Source: Methylomonas sp. LL1 (GTDB lineage Bacteria > Pseudomonadota > Gammaproteobacteria > Methylococcales > Methylomonadaceae). From it: DNA of 64,000 nucleotides. Below the pieces are notes generated by a model, which was not told the origin of the DNA, made no database searches, and saw only the letters and a program-made list of their open reading frames with translations. The stretch lies in the NCBI RefSeq assembly GCF_015711015.1, contig NZ_CP064653.1, positions 4,464,001 through 4,528,000 on the forward strand. The letters are read 5' to 3'. The stretch's first letter is position 1. Every line of letters starts with the position of its first letter. Shown here piece after piece: positions 37,479 through 47,575 of this stretch. Both the position numbers and the translations under genes were made by a program.

Positions 37479-37772
37479 TCCATTTTCTTGCCTCGGCATG
37501 TTTGACACTCTATACACCGTTAACGATTTGCCTAAAGCATTGTCTGTCGGGGCTAAACGGTACTTTTGCTATAATGGCTGCTGATTTCTTGTGTCGCGCC
37601 TTCTCGGTTCTCGTGCTTTTAGCCCGCTAAACCCTTGTCAATGCCGGGAAACTTCGGTTTTTTAATTATTCATATCGGTCTCCGCGTCCATATCCAGACG
37701 CATGCCCCTTATTTAAACTCGCTTTGACTGCTCCACAATTTTAACCGAACTTTATCGAATTCCCTCAACTCT

Positions 37773-40391
37773 ATGCCCTCCGTCCTAAGCTTGCTATCAA
37801 ACCGATTTTTTCAGTCAATATTCAAACTGCCCATCCGATTTCCCTGGTTGATGCTACTGGTTTTTTTTGGCCTCAGCGCGGCCAGTTTAAATTACACCAT
37901 GGGACATCTGGGGATAAACACCAACACCAGCGATTTGTTATCGCAGGATTTACCCTTTATTAAAATCAGGGCCAAGCTGGACAAGGCATTTCCGCAGGAT
38001 GCTTCCGCGATTATCGTCGTGGTGGAATCGCCGACGCCGGAACAAACCGCCTTGGCGGCGGAATTTATTCAAAAACGCTTGCAAACCGAAAAACGATTAT
38101 TTAAATCGGCTTATATGCCGGTCGATAATGCGTTTTTCCGGCGGCAGGGTTTTTTATATTTGAATCTTGACGACCTAGAGGCCTTGTCCACCAAACTGGT
38201 GGATGCTCAGCCATTCATTGGTTATTTGTCCAGTCATTATCATTTTGCCGGTTTGATGGACATCATCGGGTTGGCTCTGGAAGGGCATGAGCAGGATTTA
38301 ACCATGCCGATGGATCCGTTGTTGGACGCCATCGATCGCTCGATCGTGGCCGTCAAGGCCGGGCAGCCGCGTTTTTTGTCTTGGCAGCAATTATTAACCG
38401 ACCAAAGTTTTGGTCAGGATCAAACTCGCCGGCTGGTTATCGCCAGTGCGCAGATGGATTTTCGACAACTGATGCCGGCCAGTTTACCCATGAAATTCCT
38501 GCGTGATTTGGCGAACGAAATGGCGCCGCAATTTCCGGAGGTGAATTTAAGCTTCACCGGTGAAATAGCGCTGGAGCATGAAGAAATGGAAACCGTGAAT
38601 CAGGGTATGCTGATCTCCAGTATCGTCTCGCTGCTGCTGGTTTGCTTGGCACTTTTGATTGGTTTTCGTTCGTTTCGGTTATTGCTGGTGACGTTTATTG
38701 CATTGGTGGTCGGTTTGTTTCTCACCGCCGGTTTCGCGGCGTTGACCGTCGGTCATTTGAATTTGATCTCGATAGCGTTTGCCGTGCTGTATATTGGTTT
38801 GGGGGTGGATTTTGCGACGCATCTGTGTTTGCGCTATCAGGAATGTCGTGGTCAAGATATGGATACCGTGCAAGCCATTCTCAACAGTATGAGGACGGTG
38901 GGTAAGTCGCTTTTTTTGTGTGCCGCGACGACCGCAATCGGTTTCCTGGCCTTTATTCCGACCGATTTTAAAGGCGTATCGGAATTAGGCATTATTTCCG
39001 GCGGCGGTATTTTTATCGGTTTGTTGGTCTCTTTAAGCTTGTTGCCGGCGCTGTTGAAACTGCTGCCGATCAAGCCATTACCCGCGAATGGCGGCTCATT
39101 TTTGCCGGCTTGGGTTTATCTGTTTCCGTTCCGCCATGCCAAAGCCGTCATGATCGGCGCGGTCTTGGCCGCCCTACTGGCTGGCCTGACCCTGACTCAA
39201 TTGAAATTTGATTCCAATCCGATTAATTTGCGCGATCCCACCACGCAGTCGGTAATCGCGTTTAAAAAACTGCTGAAAACCAAAACCGATTCACCGTTCG
39301 CGACCTCGGCTTTGGCCGATAGTTTGCCGAAGGCCAATGAGTTGGCGGCCCAGTTTGCAAAATTACCCAGCGTGCATGAAGCCATCAGCCTGAGTAACAT
39401 GGTGCCGGAACAGCAGGACGAGAAACTGGAGATCATCGACAACCTGAATCTGATCATGCCGGTACAGCTCAACCGATTTGCCGACAAGCCCGAGTCATCG
39501 GATGTGCGCGCGGCATTGGTCAAACTGCGGGACACGCTGCAAACAGCCATGGATCAACCCGTAACCAACGTTGCCTCCGATGTGCTAAAAAAGTTGCATC
39601 AAGATGTTGTTGATTTCATCCAATATGCCGACAGCCGGCAAAATCCTGCGGAAAGCTATGCGCAATTGGAAGCCAGCGTGTTGAAGCTATTGCCGCATAC
39701 CATGTTGATGCTGCGCGATGGCTTGACGGCGACGGCATTTGGTATCGATGACATACCGGAAGAGTTAAGGTCGCAATGGGTCAGTCATGACGGGATTTAT
39801 CGGGTTTTGGTGTTACCCGAGCAGGACTTGAACGATCCGGAACATTTGAAGGTCTTTGTCAATGATGTGATGGCAACTTATTCCAATGTATTTGGCTTGC
39901 CGATAGGTGATGTCACCTCGGGGCAGGCCGTGGTGGCGGCTTTCTTGCAAGCGTTTTCCGGGGCGCTGATGATGATTGTGTTGCTATTGTTGGTGATGAC
40001 GCGCAGTCTGAAAACCACGCTGTTGATCGTAACCCCGTTATTACTGGCTGCCTTGCTGACCGGGGCATGCAATGTGTGGCTGAATAATCCGTTCAACTTC
40101 GCCAATATCATTGTTTTACCGTTATTGTTGGGCATGGGGGTGGATAGTGGTATTCACATCGTGCATAGACTGCAGCACCAAGACGATCACAGCGAGTTAC
40201 TGCAATCCAGCGCGGCGCGTGGTGTGTTTTATAGCGCCTTGACCACCTTTTGTAGTTTTTCCAGTTTGGCGTTCAACACCCATGCCGGTACCGCCAGCAT
40301 GGGCTTGTTGTTGGCGATTGGTATTTCTCTGATGATTGTTTGCAGCATGCTGGTTTTACCGGCCATGGCGAGTAGAATCGGGACAAAGTGA
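37773..40391 (+). CDS. hpnN: Hopanoid-associated RND transporter
   Basis: An 872-residue RND/MMPL-family transporter with two sets of six membrane helices (the first helix alone near 25-43) and two large periplasmic loops. The pattern GLGVDFATHLCLRYQE and its repeat LGMGVDSGIHIVHRLQ in the second half are the paired conserved motifs of this group. HpnN carries hopanoids from inner to outer membrane. Length and motifs fit HpnN, but no other hpn gene is in the window, so a related MMPL exporter is possible. Confidence 0.8.
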   Translation: MPSVLSLLSNRFFQSIFKLPIRFPWLMLLVFFGLSAASLNYTMGHLGINTNTSDLLSQDLPFIKIRAKLDKAFPQDASAIIVVVESPTPEQTALAAEFIQKRLQTEKRLFKSAYMPVDNAFFRRQGFLYLNLDDLEALSTKLVDAQPFIGYLSSHYHFAGLMDIIGLALEGHEQDLTMPMDPLLDAIDRSIVAVKAGQPRFLSWQQLLTDQSFGQDQTRRLVIASAQMDFRQLMPASLPMKFLRDLANEMAPQFPEVNLSFTGEIALEHEEMETVNQGMLISSIVSLLLVCLALLIGFRSFRLLLVTFIALVVGLFLTAGFAALTVGHLNLISIAFAVLYIGLGVDFATHLCLRYQECRGQDMDTVQAILNSMRTVGKSLFLCAATTAIGFLAFIPTDFKGVSELGIISGGGIFIGLLVSLSLLPALLKLLPIKPLPANGGSFLPAWVYLFPFRHAKAVMIGAVLAALLAGLTLTQLKFDSNPINLRDPTTQSVIAFKKLLKTKTDSPFATSALADSLPKANELAAQFAKLPSVHEAISLSNMVPEQQDEKLEIIDNLNLIMPVQLNRFADKPESSDVRAALVKLRDTLQTAMDQPVTNVASDVLKKLHQDVVDFIQYADSRQNPAESYAQLEASVLKLLPHTMLMLRDGLTATAFGIDDIPEELRSQWVSHDGIYRVLVLPEQDLNDPEHLKVFVNDVMATYSNVFGLPIGDVTSGQAVVAAFLQAFSGALMMIVLLLLVMTRSLKTTLLIVTPLLLAALLTGACNVWLNNPFNFANIIVLPLLLGMGVDSGIHIVHRLQHQDDHSELLQSSAARGVFYSALTTFCSFSSLAFNTHAGTASMGLLLAIGISLMIVCSMLVLPAMASRIGTK

Positions 40392-40502
40392 GGTATGCGC
40401 GTTGCTTGGGGCGGCCGCTCCGATTTTAACTAGGCCTTGAGTTAGGCGGCGAGGCATTTGTAGTCGATGTAACGAATCTTAACCTGTCTCGGGAGGGCGC
40501 TG

Positions 40503-41369
40503 ATGCAAGTTCATAACGACACCGTGCTGGCCTGTGTCGATGGTTCCGGTTTAATGAACGCAGTATGCGACTATGCCGCCTGGATTTCCCGTCGCTTTGG
40601 CGCGCCCTTCGGCCTGATGCATAGTATCGATCATCATCCGGAAACTACGATGGAGTTGGAGCTGTCGGGAACCATCGGCTTCGATAGCCGCGAGCAACTG
40701 CTTGAAGACATGGTCCGACAGGATGAGCAGCGTAATAAGTTAAACTTTCAGCAGAGCCAATTGATCATGCAAGCCGCCCGCCGGCGTGCACATCGGGCGG
40801 GTATCGACGAACCGTTATTGTATCAGCGCCATGGCGGTTTGCTGGAGTCATTGGCGGATGTTGAAAACTATCTGCGGGTGCTGGTCGTCGGTGCGCGCGG
40901 TAAGAACCATGAAGATCAACCGCACAAGATAGGCGCAAAGCTGGAATCCATCATCCGTTCCTTGCATAAACCGATTTTGGTGGTGAACGATACGTTCACG
41001 GTGCCGCGGAGCTTCATGATTGCCTATGATGGCGGAAGTGCGGCGGAAAAAGCGCTGGACATGGTAATCGGCAGCCCCTTGTATCAAGGCATGATTTGCC
41101 ACTTGGTTTGCGTCAATGAAGATATTCAAGCGCTCGAATGGCTGGAAGCCGCCGCCAATAAACTCAAACAAACGCAAGGTATTAAATTAATTAGTCAAAG
41201 GCTGCGCGGCAATCCCGAACAGGCCTTGGTGGATTATCAGGCAAAATTTGATATCGATCTGACCGTGATGGGCGCCTTTAGCCATACTCGGGTTCATGAT
41301 CTGTTATTAGGCAGTTTCACGCTGGCAATGTTGACTCGGAGCCACAAGCCGCTGCTGTTGCTGCGCTGA
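40503..41369 (+). CDS. Tandem universal stress protein
   Basis: A 288-residue cytoplasmic protein made of two UspA domains (about 1-155 and 165-288). The second ends with the ATP-loop-like sequence GAFSHTRVHDLLLGSFTLAM; the first has VVGARGKNHED. UspE-type proteins of this form act in stress survival. A strong SD (GGGAGGG) precedes the ATG. It lies between hpnN and a YihY gene without clear operon structure. Confidence 0.88.
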   Translation: MQVHNDTVLACVDGSGLMNAVCDYAAWISRRFGAPFGLMHSIDHHPETTMELELSGTIGFDSREQLLEDMVRQDEQRNKLNFQQSQLIMQAARRRAHRAGIDEPLLYQRHGGLLESLADVENYLRVLVVGARGKNHEDQPHKIGAKLESIIRSLHKPILVVNDTFTVPRSFMIAYDGGSAAEKALDMVIGSPLYQGMICHLVCVNEDIQALEWLEAAANKLKQTQGIKLISQRLRGNPEQALVDYQAKFDIDLTVMGAFSHTRVHDLLLGSFTLAMLTRSHKPLLLLR

Positions 41370-41471
41370 TGCCGGGGTATCCAGATTACATTAGGCATAC
41401 GGCCATCCGCGGGCATATGCTCGGCTCATGCCGGTCGAATCGGCGGCTTTGCTTCCTAATTCCCTTTGGCG

Positions 41472-42755
41472 ATGACTATGATTTTCCTAAAACAGCATTT
41501 CAAAACCAACCTCCAGTCTGTCGCGCTAGAACTGAAAATGCTGGTAACGGTTTTGCTGCGGGAATTGGAAGAAGGTGGGCTAAAACAACGTGCCAAGGGT
41601 TTGGTCTATACCAGTTTACTTTCGCTGGCGCCGCTACTGGCGGTGAGTTTTTCCATTCTGAAGGGGTTTGGGGTTCATAATCAGGTCGAGCCCTTGCTAT
41701 TAAAATTGCTGGCCCCGCTAGGCGAAAATGGGGTTGAAGTCAGCGCCAATATCATCGACTTCGTTGAAAACATTCAGGTGGGAGTGTTGGGTTTTCTCGG
41801 TTTTCTGATGTTGTTTTATACCGTGATTTCGCTGTTGGAACAGATCGAAAGCTGTTTTAATCATATTTGGCGCGTGACCAAACCGCGTTCTCTCTATCGC
41901 CGTTTTAGCGATTATCTCAGTGTGCTTGTAATCGGCCCGGTATTGCTATTTTCCGCTGTCGGCATAACGGCTTCGATGAGCAATTTGGCCGTGGTGCGGC
42001 GATTGGTTTCACTGGAGCCTTTCGGGGCGATTTACTACTTGGTCGGCGTGACTCTGCCTTATCCGCTGATGGCTGCCGCCTTTGGCTTTATTTACTCCTT
42101 TATCCCAAATACCACGGTCAAATTGGTTCCGGCATTAACGGGTGGGTTGTATGCCGGGTTGGCATGGAAGGCAACCGGCGCGTTGTTCGCGTTATTCATG
42201 GCAAATTCAGCCCAGTACAGCGCCATTTATTCCGGCTTTGCCGTCATTTTATTGTCGATGATCTGGCTGTATATCAGTTGGCTGATTTTGCTGATGGGTA
42301 GCGTGATTGCTTTCCATCTCCAGTTTCCCAGCTATTTGGGGTATGCCAAGCGCCGACCGCATTTAAGTATTCAATGCCAAGAGCGGCTGGCATTATTGTT
42401 GATGGCGCTGATCGGACGGCAGCATGTTTATGGTGGCAAGGCCTGTACCTTGAAATCGTTGGCCGATCAGGTCAATTTACCTTGGGAATCGGTGGCGGAA
42501 GTTTTGCAATGCCTGCAACAAGGCGGCTTGCTGATGGGGTTGGAGGATGAGGTTGGTTACGTTCTCGCTCGGGATAGTGATGCGATTTTGTTGCGGGATA
42601 TTGTATGGGTTGTGCGAACCGTTGGTGATCAACCCGATATTGCAATTCCGGAAAATGAATCGGCGAATCTATTGCGGGTGGTTTTGGCTGATTTGGAACA
42701 AGGCCCAGTCGCTTTTTTGCACGACCGTCGCTTGAGGGAGATTATCTCCGCTTAA
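41472..42755 (+). CDS. YihY-family inner membrane protein
   Basis: A 427-residue protein with the six-helix YihY (formerly RNase BN/BrkB) membrane domain (about 30-285), marked by KQRAKGLVYTSLLSLAPLLAV and SFIPNTTVKL. A C-terminal soluble segment follows that resembles a winged helix (about 300-360: SLADQVNLPWESVAEVLQCL). Family members are not RNases despite the old name and their role is unsettled. The ATG at 41472 is used; another at 41478 is possible. No clear SD. Confidence 0.8.
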   Translation: MTMIFLKQHFKTNLQSVALELKMLVTVLLRELEEGGLKQRAKGLVYTSLLSLAPLLAVSFSILKGFGVHNQVEPLLLKLLAPLGENGVEVSANIIDFVENIQVGVLGFLGFLMLFYTVISLLEQIESCFNHIWRVTKPRSLYRRFSDYLSVLVIGPVLLFSAVGITASMSNLAVVRRLVSLEPFGAIYYLVGVTLPYPLMAAAFGFIYSFIPNTTVKLVPALTGGLYAGLAWKATGALFALFMANSAQYSAIYSGFAVILLSMIWLYISWLILLMGSVIAFHLQFPSYLGYAKRRPHLSIQCQERLALLLMALIGRQHVYGGKACTLKSLADQVNLPWESVAEVLQCLQQGGLLMGLEDEVGYVLARDSDAILLRDIVWVVRTVGDQPDIAIPENESANLLRVVLADLEQGPVAFLHDRRLREIISA

Positions 42756-42883
42756 TCGTTGGGATGGCTATAAAGTCCTTTCCGACTCAATATCCGACCG
42801 ATTTTGACTCCCTGCAGTTGTCGCCGGGGAGTCAATACCGATCACGGAGAAGAGACGCGGCAATTGTCTCCGTGTTGAAAAAT

Positions 42884-44617
42884 TTATTCCTTGCTTTTGC
42901 CGCGCTTGGAGGTTGAGCCCACGCGTTTTTTGCTTTTGGCTTTTTTCACTAAGTCGGGATCAAATTTAGAGATGTCCAGGGCTTTACCGGCCACGCGGAC
43001 TTTTTTCAAAGCCTGGAATAGATCCTTGGGCATGCCGGCCGGTAATTCCACGGTGCTGTAATTTTCCTCGATTTTGATGCGGGCGATGTGGTCGCCGTCG
43101 ATGCCTGTTTCGTTGGCGATGGCACCGACGATGTTGCCGGGTTTGACGCCGTCACTGTGGCCGACTTCGATCCGGAATAGTTCCATTTCCACCGAGCTGG
43201 CCCGGCCTCTTTCGCGTTTTGGGCCTCTATCGCGGTCATGGTCCTTGCCGCGTGATTTGTCATCCGCATCTTTACGGGGTTTTTTAGCGACTTCTTTCAT
43301 TATTAACGGCGTGTCGCCTTGCAGCAACTTAGCCAGTGCGGCGGCAATGTCAGTCGCCGGTACGTCATGTTCGACCTGGTACTGATTGATCAATTGGTTG
43401 TAAAAGCTCAGTTCCTCGGCGGCCAAGGTGTCGGTTATCCGTTGTTTGAAGCGGTTGACGCGGGCGTTGTTGATGAACTCGGTCGATGGTAACTGCATTT
43501 CCTCGACTTTTTGCTTGGTGGCTTGTTCAATGTTGGCCAGCAGGCGTTTCTCGCGTGGCGAGACGAATAAAATCGCATCGCCGGTACGGCCGGCGCGGCC
43601 GGTACGGCCGATGCGGTGTACATAGGATTCGGTATCGTAGGGAATGTCGTAGTTGACGACATGGGTAATGCGGTCGACATCCAGGCCGCGGGCGGCGACG
43701 TCGGTGGCGATCAAGATATCCAGCTTACCGTTTTTCAGGTTTTCAATCGCGCGTTCCCGCAAGGCTTGCGACATGTCACCGTTAATCGCCGAAGCGGAAA
43801 ATCCGCGGGCTTCCAGTTTCTCGGCGACTTCGATCGTGGCGGTTTTGGTTCTAACGAAAATGATCATGCCATCGAAGTTCTCGGCTTCCAGAATCCGAGT
43901 TAGGGCGTCCATTTTGTGCAAGCCGCTGACAAACCAGTAACGTTGGCGGATATTGGCCGCCGTGGTGGTTTTGACCTTGATCGTGACTTGTTCGGGATTG
44001 TTCAGATATTGTTGAGCAATCTTGCGGATTTCGTTTGGCATGGTCGCCGAAAACAGCGCGGTTTGGCGAGTCGAGGGCGTTTGTTCCAGGATCCATTCGA
44101 CGTCATCGATAAAGCCCATGCGCAGCATTTCGTCGGCTTCGTCCAGTACCAGGGTTTTGAGTTGATCCAGCTTCAAGGTGCCGCGACGCATATGGTCCAT
44201 GACTCGGCCCGGCGTGCCGACCACCACATGGGCGCCGCGATTGAGTTGGCGTAGTTGAACGCTGTAATCCTGCCCACCGTAAATAGGTAATACATGAAAG
44301 CCTTTAATGTGGGCGGCATAGCTTTGAAAGGCTTCGGCTACTTGTATCGCCAATTCGCGAGTGGGAGCCAATACCAGGGCTTGCGGATCTTTTTGTTTAA
44401 TGTCGAGGCGAGTCAATATCGGCATGGCAAAGGCCGCGGTTTTACCGGTACCGGTTTGGGCCTGGCCCAGCACATCGCGGCCGGCCATTACGAAAGGGAT
44501 AATCTGAGCCTGAATCGGCGAGGGAGTTTCGTAACCGATGTTTTGCAGGGCTTTTAAAACCGGTTCGGATAATGCTAAATCCTTGAAGGAAGGCGTGAGG
44601 GTGGGGGTATCGGACAT
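42884..44617 (-). CDS. deaD: DEAD-box RNA helicase with RNA-binding tail
   Basis: A 577-residue ATP-dependent RNA helicase of the DeaD/CsdA type. Visible motifs: Q-motif PSPIQAQIIPF, AQTGTGKT, PTRELA, DEAD, SAT and HRIGRTGRAGR within about 15-375. A dimerisation region, a basic Lys/Arg/Asp-rich linker (about 445-475) and a DbpA-like RNA-binding domain (about 480-555) follow. It should help ribosome assembly and mRNA turnover, especially in the cold. The start at 44617 has AGGT in place; an upstream extension to 44674 is unlikely. Confidence 0.93.
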   Translation of the reverse strand: MSDTPTLTPSFKDLALSEPVLKALQNIGYETPSPIQAQIIPFVMAGRDVLGQAQTGTGKTAAFAMPILTRLDIKQKDPQALVLAPTRELAIQVAEAFQSYAAHIKGFHVLPIYGGQDYSVQLRQLNRGAHVVVGTPGRVMDHMRRGTLKLDQLKTLVLDEADEMLRMGFIDDVEWILEQTPSTRQTALFSATMPNEIRKIAQQYLNNPEQVTIKVKTTTAANIRQRYWFVSGLHKMDALTRILEAENFDGMIIFVRTKTATIEVAEKLEARGFSASAINGDMSQALRERAIENLKNGKLDILIATDVAARGLDVDRITHVVNYDIPYDTESYVHRIGRTGRAGRTGDAILFVSPREKRLLANIEQATKQKVEEMQLPSTEFINNARVNRFKQRITDTLAAEELSFYNQLINQYQVEHDVPATDIAAALAKLLQGDTPLIMKEVAKKPRKDADDKSRGKDHDRDRGPKRERGRASSVEMELFRIEVGHSDGVKPGNIVGAIANETGIDGDHIARIKIEENYSTVELPAGMPKDLFQALKKVRVAGKALDISKFDPDLVKKAKSKKRVGSTSKRGKSKE

Positions 44618-44734
44618 TAAATTACCTGTAGAGAATAAAGAGATCTGCCTGCGGACACCAGGCAATGGTGGCATTGTACCTCACATTGGCGGCACAATGC
44701 TTAACTGATTGATAAGTTGGATAAAGCGCTGGCG

Positions 44735-45712
44735 CTACCGGCCGGTTTTCGGGGTCGAGTATCGCAGGCAAATAAACAGAAAAAATTGCGCGCCAAAAAT
44801 CAAATTGGCCATTAACAGATGTATGGGTTGGGCCTCGGCCGGAAATCCCAGCCTATCCAGGCTGACACCGGCCAGGATTGCCGTGACAATCAAGCCCATT
44901 AATGCGTAAGCCACTTTCAGCAGCAGACTGTTTTTATCCACATTTTTATAAACCGTCCAAGCCAACCATAGGTTGGTAAATAAAATGATCGATGAAAACG
45001 AGCGATGCACATAAAAGATGATAGGAAAGCTGTCGCGCCAGAATTCGCGCTCTATGTAACTGTGCTGGTGAGCTATGTAATCGACCGCTTCCCGAACTTG
45101 AGTACCCATGGCGACTTGCAGCAAGGTCATTGCCATCGCGATTTTCAGTACCCACCCAAAACGCGGACCGACCCAGCCGGTGTCGATGGCGGCGAGCAGC
45201 GGTTTTTGCGAGCGGCTGATGGCGTAAATCAACAGGGCGACAATGAACAGCGCCAGCAGCATATGCAGTGTAATCATCAGTGGTTTTAGATTGCTGGCGA
45301 CGACGGCGGAGCCGAGCCAGCCCTGAAATCCGACCAGGAAAAAAGCCGATAATGCTAGATAAAAGGTGGTTTTGTCGGTTTTCAAATAAATCCGCGACGA
45401 CCAGGCCGTCAGGAAAACCAAGAAACCGATCGTGACGCCAACCAAGCGATTGGTGTATTCGGTCCAGGTTTTGACCGGGTTGAAGGCGGTGTTTTCATAG
45501 CCGCGCGCGGCATAGATTTCATGGTAATTGGACGGCAGTTGCGATTCATCCGTGGGTGGCACCCATTGGCCGAAGCAAGTCGGCCAGTCCGGGCAACCCA
45601 TGCCGGCGCCGGAGGCGCGAACGATGCCGCCGACCAGGATGACGAAATATACGGCAAAAATAGTCAGGGTGCCTAAACGGCGAAAACGGGCGGCGGCTTG
45701 AGGATCTATCAT
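44735..45712 (-). CDS. ctaA: Heme A synthase
   Basis: A 325-residue inner-membrane protein of the COX15/CtaA family with eight helices, which oxidises heme O to heme A for aa3-type cytochrome oxidases. Conserved pieces: GGIVRASGAGMGCPDWPTC near 27-45 (short Cys loop), then histidines in EIYA/FNPVKTWTEYTNRL, LHMLLALF, AHQHSY and YVHRSFS. The ATG at 45712 is chosen because the 89 residues encoded upstream in this frame are the antisense of the HDOD gene. It lies 5 bp after that gene's stop. Confidence 0.9.
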   Translation of the reverse strand: MIDPQAAARFRRLGTLTIFAVYFVILVGGIVRASGAGMGCPDWPTCFGQWVPPTDESQLPSNYHEIYAARGYENTAFNPVKTWTEYTNRLVGVTIGFLVFLTAWSSRIYLKTDKTTFYLALSAFFLVGFQGWLGSAVVASNLKPLMITLHMLLALFIVALLIYAISRSQKPLLAAIDTGWVGPRFGWVLKIAMAMTLLQVAMGTQVREAVDYIAHQHSYIEREFWRDSFPIIFYVHRSFSSIILFTNLWLAWTVYKNVDKNSLLLKVAYALMGLIVTAILAGVSLDRLGFPAEAQPIHLLMANLIFGAQFFLFICLRYSTPKTGR

Positions 45713-45717
45713 TTTTG

Positions 45718-46560
45718 TTAAAGAAGCATGGATTGAGCGAGTTCGATTTCTTCGGATACGCCTTCGATTTCCAGAATTTCGGCGTCGGCTTGTAATCCGA
45801 GTTTGGCAAAGGCCGGTACTGTAGCCCAGTCGATACGGCAAGCCGGGTGGTCGGTGCCGGCGATGCTTTGCAAAAAAGCTACTTGAACCAAGTCGACATA
45901 ATCGGCCGGTCCATCGTGTTCTCTCTGAAAGTCGACATATTCGGAGGCAACCAATTTTAGATCTTGAGGGAAATTCCAAGTATCCATGATGATTTTGCCC
46001 ACATGAGGATGGGCTTTTTCCAGTAATTTGTCCAGGCGCGAAGGGCTGTCTCGGAATTCGGGAATTTTTTCGACCAATGTCAAAATCGGCAATTTGCCGA
46101 TTTGGTGGATCAAGCCGGCCAGCATGGCTTCATCGGAATTCAAGTGCGGCACAAACGCGGCTAGGGCACGGCTGATCGCGGAAACATTGACGCCATGTTC
46201 CCAAATGCCGCGGAAGTAATGTTCGAGTAAGGCCGTCGTGGGTTTAAACATCTGTTGCATCACCAGACTGGTGATCAGGGTGCGGATAGTGCTGTTGCCG
46301 AGACGGGTGACGGCCATTTGAATGTTTTTGATTTCATTGGCGCCGCGATAGAGCGGGCTGTTGGCAACCTGGATCAAGCGGGCGGATAAGGCCGGGTCGG
46401 TTACTATCATCTCCGCCAGTTCTTGAGCCGACGCGTCACCCTTGGACACCGAATCACGTACTTTCAGGGCAATATCAGGCAGTGTCGGCAGCACTAGGCG
46501 ATTGGCCTCCAGTTCTGTTTTGACATGACTAAGAAAGTCTTGAACGGATTTAAATTGCAT
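45718..46560 (-). CDS. HDOD-domain signalling protein
   Basis: A 280-residue protein that is almost entirely one HDOD domain (about 15-215), with the degenerate HD features ANSPLYRGANEIKNIQMAVTRLG and LAGLIHQIGKLPIL. HDOD proteins act as scaffolds or regulators in cyclic-di-GMP and cell-cycle signalling and lack phosphodiesterase residues. It is in a run with ctaA and ygfZ on the minus strand; a second HDOD gene lies at 48007 on the other strand. Confidence 0.88.
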   Translation of the reverse strand: MQFKSVQDFLSHVKTELEANRLVLPTLPDIALKVRDSVSKGDASAQELAEMIVTDPALSARLIQVANSPLYRGANEIKNIQMAVTRLGNSTIRTLITSLVMQQMFKPTTALLEHYFRGIWEHGVNVSAISRALAAFVPHLNSDEAMLAGLIHQIGKLPILTLVEKIPEFRDSPSRLDKLLEKAHPHVGKIIMDTWNFPQDLKLVASEYVDFQREHDGPADYVDLVQVAFLQSIAGTDHPACRIDWATVPAFAKLGLQADAEILEIEGVSEEIELAQSMLL

Positions 46561-46575
46561 GATTTGGCTTTCCGA

Positions 46576-47541
46576 CTATTTGAAAGGTGTCAAGGTGAGG
46601 GGGGTATGCTCCAAGTCGTCAAGTATAAGGTTTTTTGTTTCCCCATCAACTGTTTGTAGGACCAACAGTAATCGGGTCGTTCCGCCAAGTGCTTGCATGG
46701 TCAGGATGTCGCCAAGTTTTTCTTGAGTTTCGGCGTCCTTTACGGCAAAGTCGGAAGCCTGCCGCAAGCAACGGTTGCACTCGGCCAGGAACAGATGGCG
46801 TTTGGCTTTGCCCAAATAATGGGTGCGGGCAACGATTTCCTGGCCGGTATAACAGCCTTTATCGAAACTGACGCCGCCTAGTTGATCGATAGTCAGCATT
46901 TGTGGGATGTATTGTTCAGATTGTTCGGCTTCAAACCAGGGTAAACCGGCGGATATGTCCCCATAACGCCATTCATCGCAGCTGCCGTGATTAAAGTTTT
47001 CCGCAAACGGATGCGGGCCGGCCTGGGCCGGGGTAATGCACAGGAAGCGCGGGGCTGGAGAGGGTAATTTGATGCAGATTAGCGTTTCGTTGGAACTGCA
47101 ATGAAAATCGACATCCGGCAAGCTGAAGCCTTCCATGGGATCGGGTCGGTAAAGTCCCCATAACATGAGCAAATCGTTTTTGTCGGTGAGATGTACCTTT
47201 GAACGCAGTACATAAATTCGCAATTTGGTTAAGACTTTTTCCGACAAGCTGCGCGGCAATAGCAGTATATAGCCCGGCTGGGTTTTGATAATCAGCAGGG
47301 TGCTGATGACCCGGCCCTTGGGATTGCAAAATGCCGCGATACTGGCTTTCGTGTCGGTGATCTCGTTGATATTGCAGGTCAGCTGTCCCTGTAAAAATGG
47401 ACTGGCATCCTCGCCAGTGACTTCGATGGCGGCGAGATGTTCCAGTTTGTAAAGTATGTTGGCGGGATTGGCTTCCCGGTTGTCGGCAGTCATTGCGGTG
47501 GGTTGATGAAAATAGTTGGAAGGTCTAAGTTTAAGGGCCAT
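46576..47541 (-). CDS. ygfZ: Folate-binding YgfZ/GcvT-like protein
   Basis: A 321-residue protein of the YgfZ family, which supports repair or maturation of certain Fe-S enzymes through tetrahydrofolate. The family signature KGCYTGQEIVARTHYLGKAK is present with its conserved Cys near residue 229. The start at 47541 has GAGGTG upstream; longer frames are unsupported. It is divergent from the YgfX-like gene, the same gene family association seen in enterobacteria. Confidence 0.92.
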   Translation of the reverse strand: MALKLRPSNYFHQPTAMTADNREANPANILYKLEHLAAIEVTGEDASPFLQGQLTCNINEITDTKASIAAFCNPKGRVISTLLIIKTQPGYILLLPRSLSEKVLTKLRIYVLRSKVHLTDKNDLLMLWGLYRPDPMEGFSLPDVDFHCSSNETLICIKLPSPAPRFLCITPAQAGPHPFAENFNHGSCDEWRYGDISAGLPWFEAEQSEQYIPQMLTIDQLGGVSFDKGCYTGQEIVARTHYLGKAKRHLFLAECNRCLRQASDFAVKDAETQEKLGDILTMQALGGTTRLLLVLQTVDGETKNLILDDLEHTPLTLTPFK

Positions 47542-47575
47542 TTTACACCTCAAGCTGTCGAAAAATGATCGGAGC

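Noticed and set aside
41472..42755. Ribonuclease BN
   Set aside because: An old misannotation of the YihY membrane family; no nuclease motif is seen.
45713..45979. N-terminal extension of heme A synthase
   Set aside because: It is the antisense of the HDOD gene and is Arg/Ser-rich, unlike the family; the start at 45712 gives the normal length.
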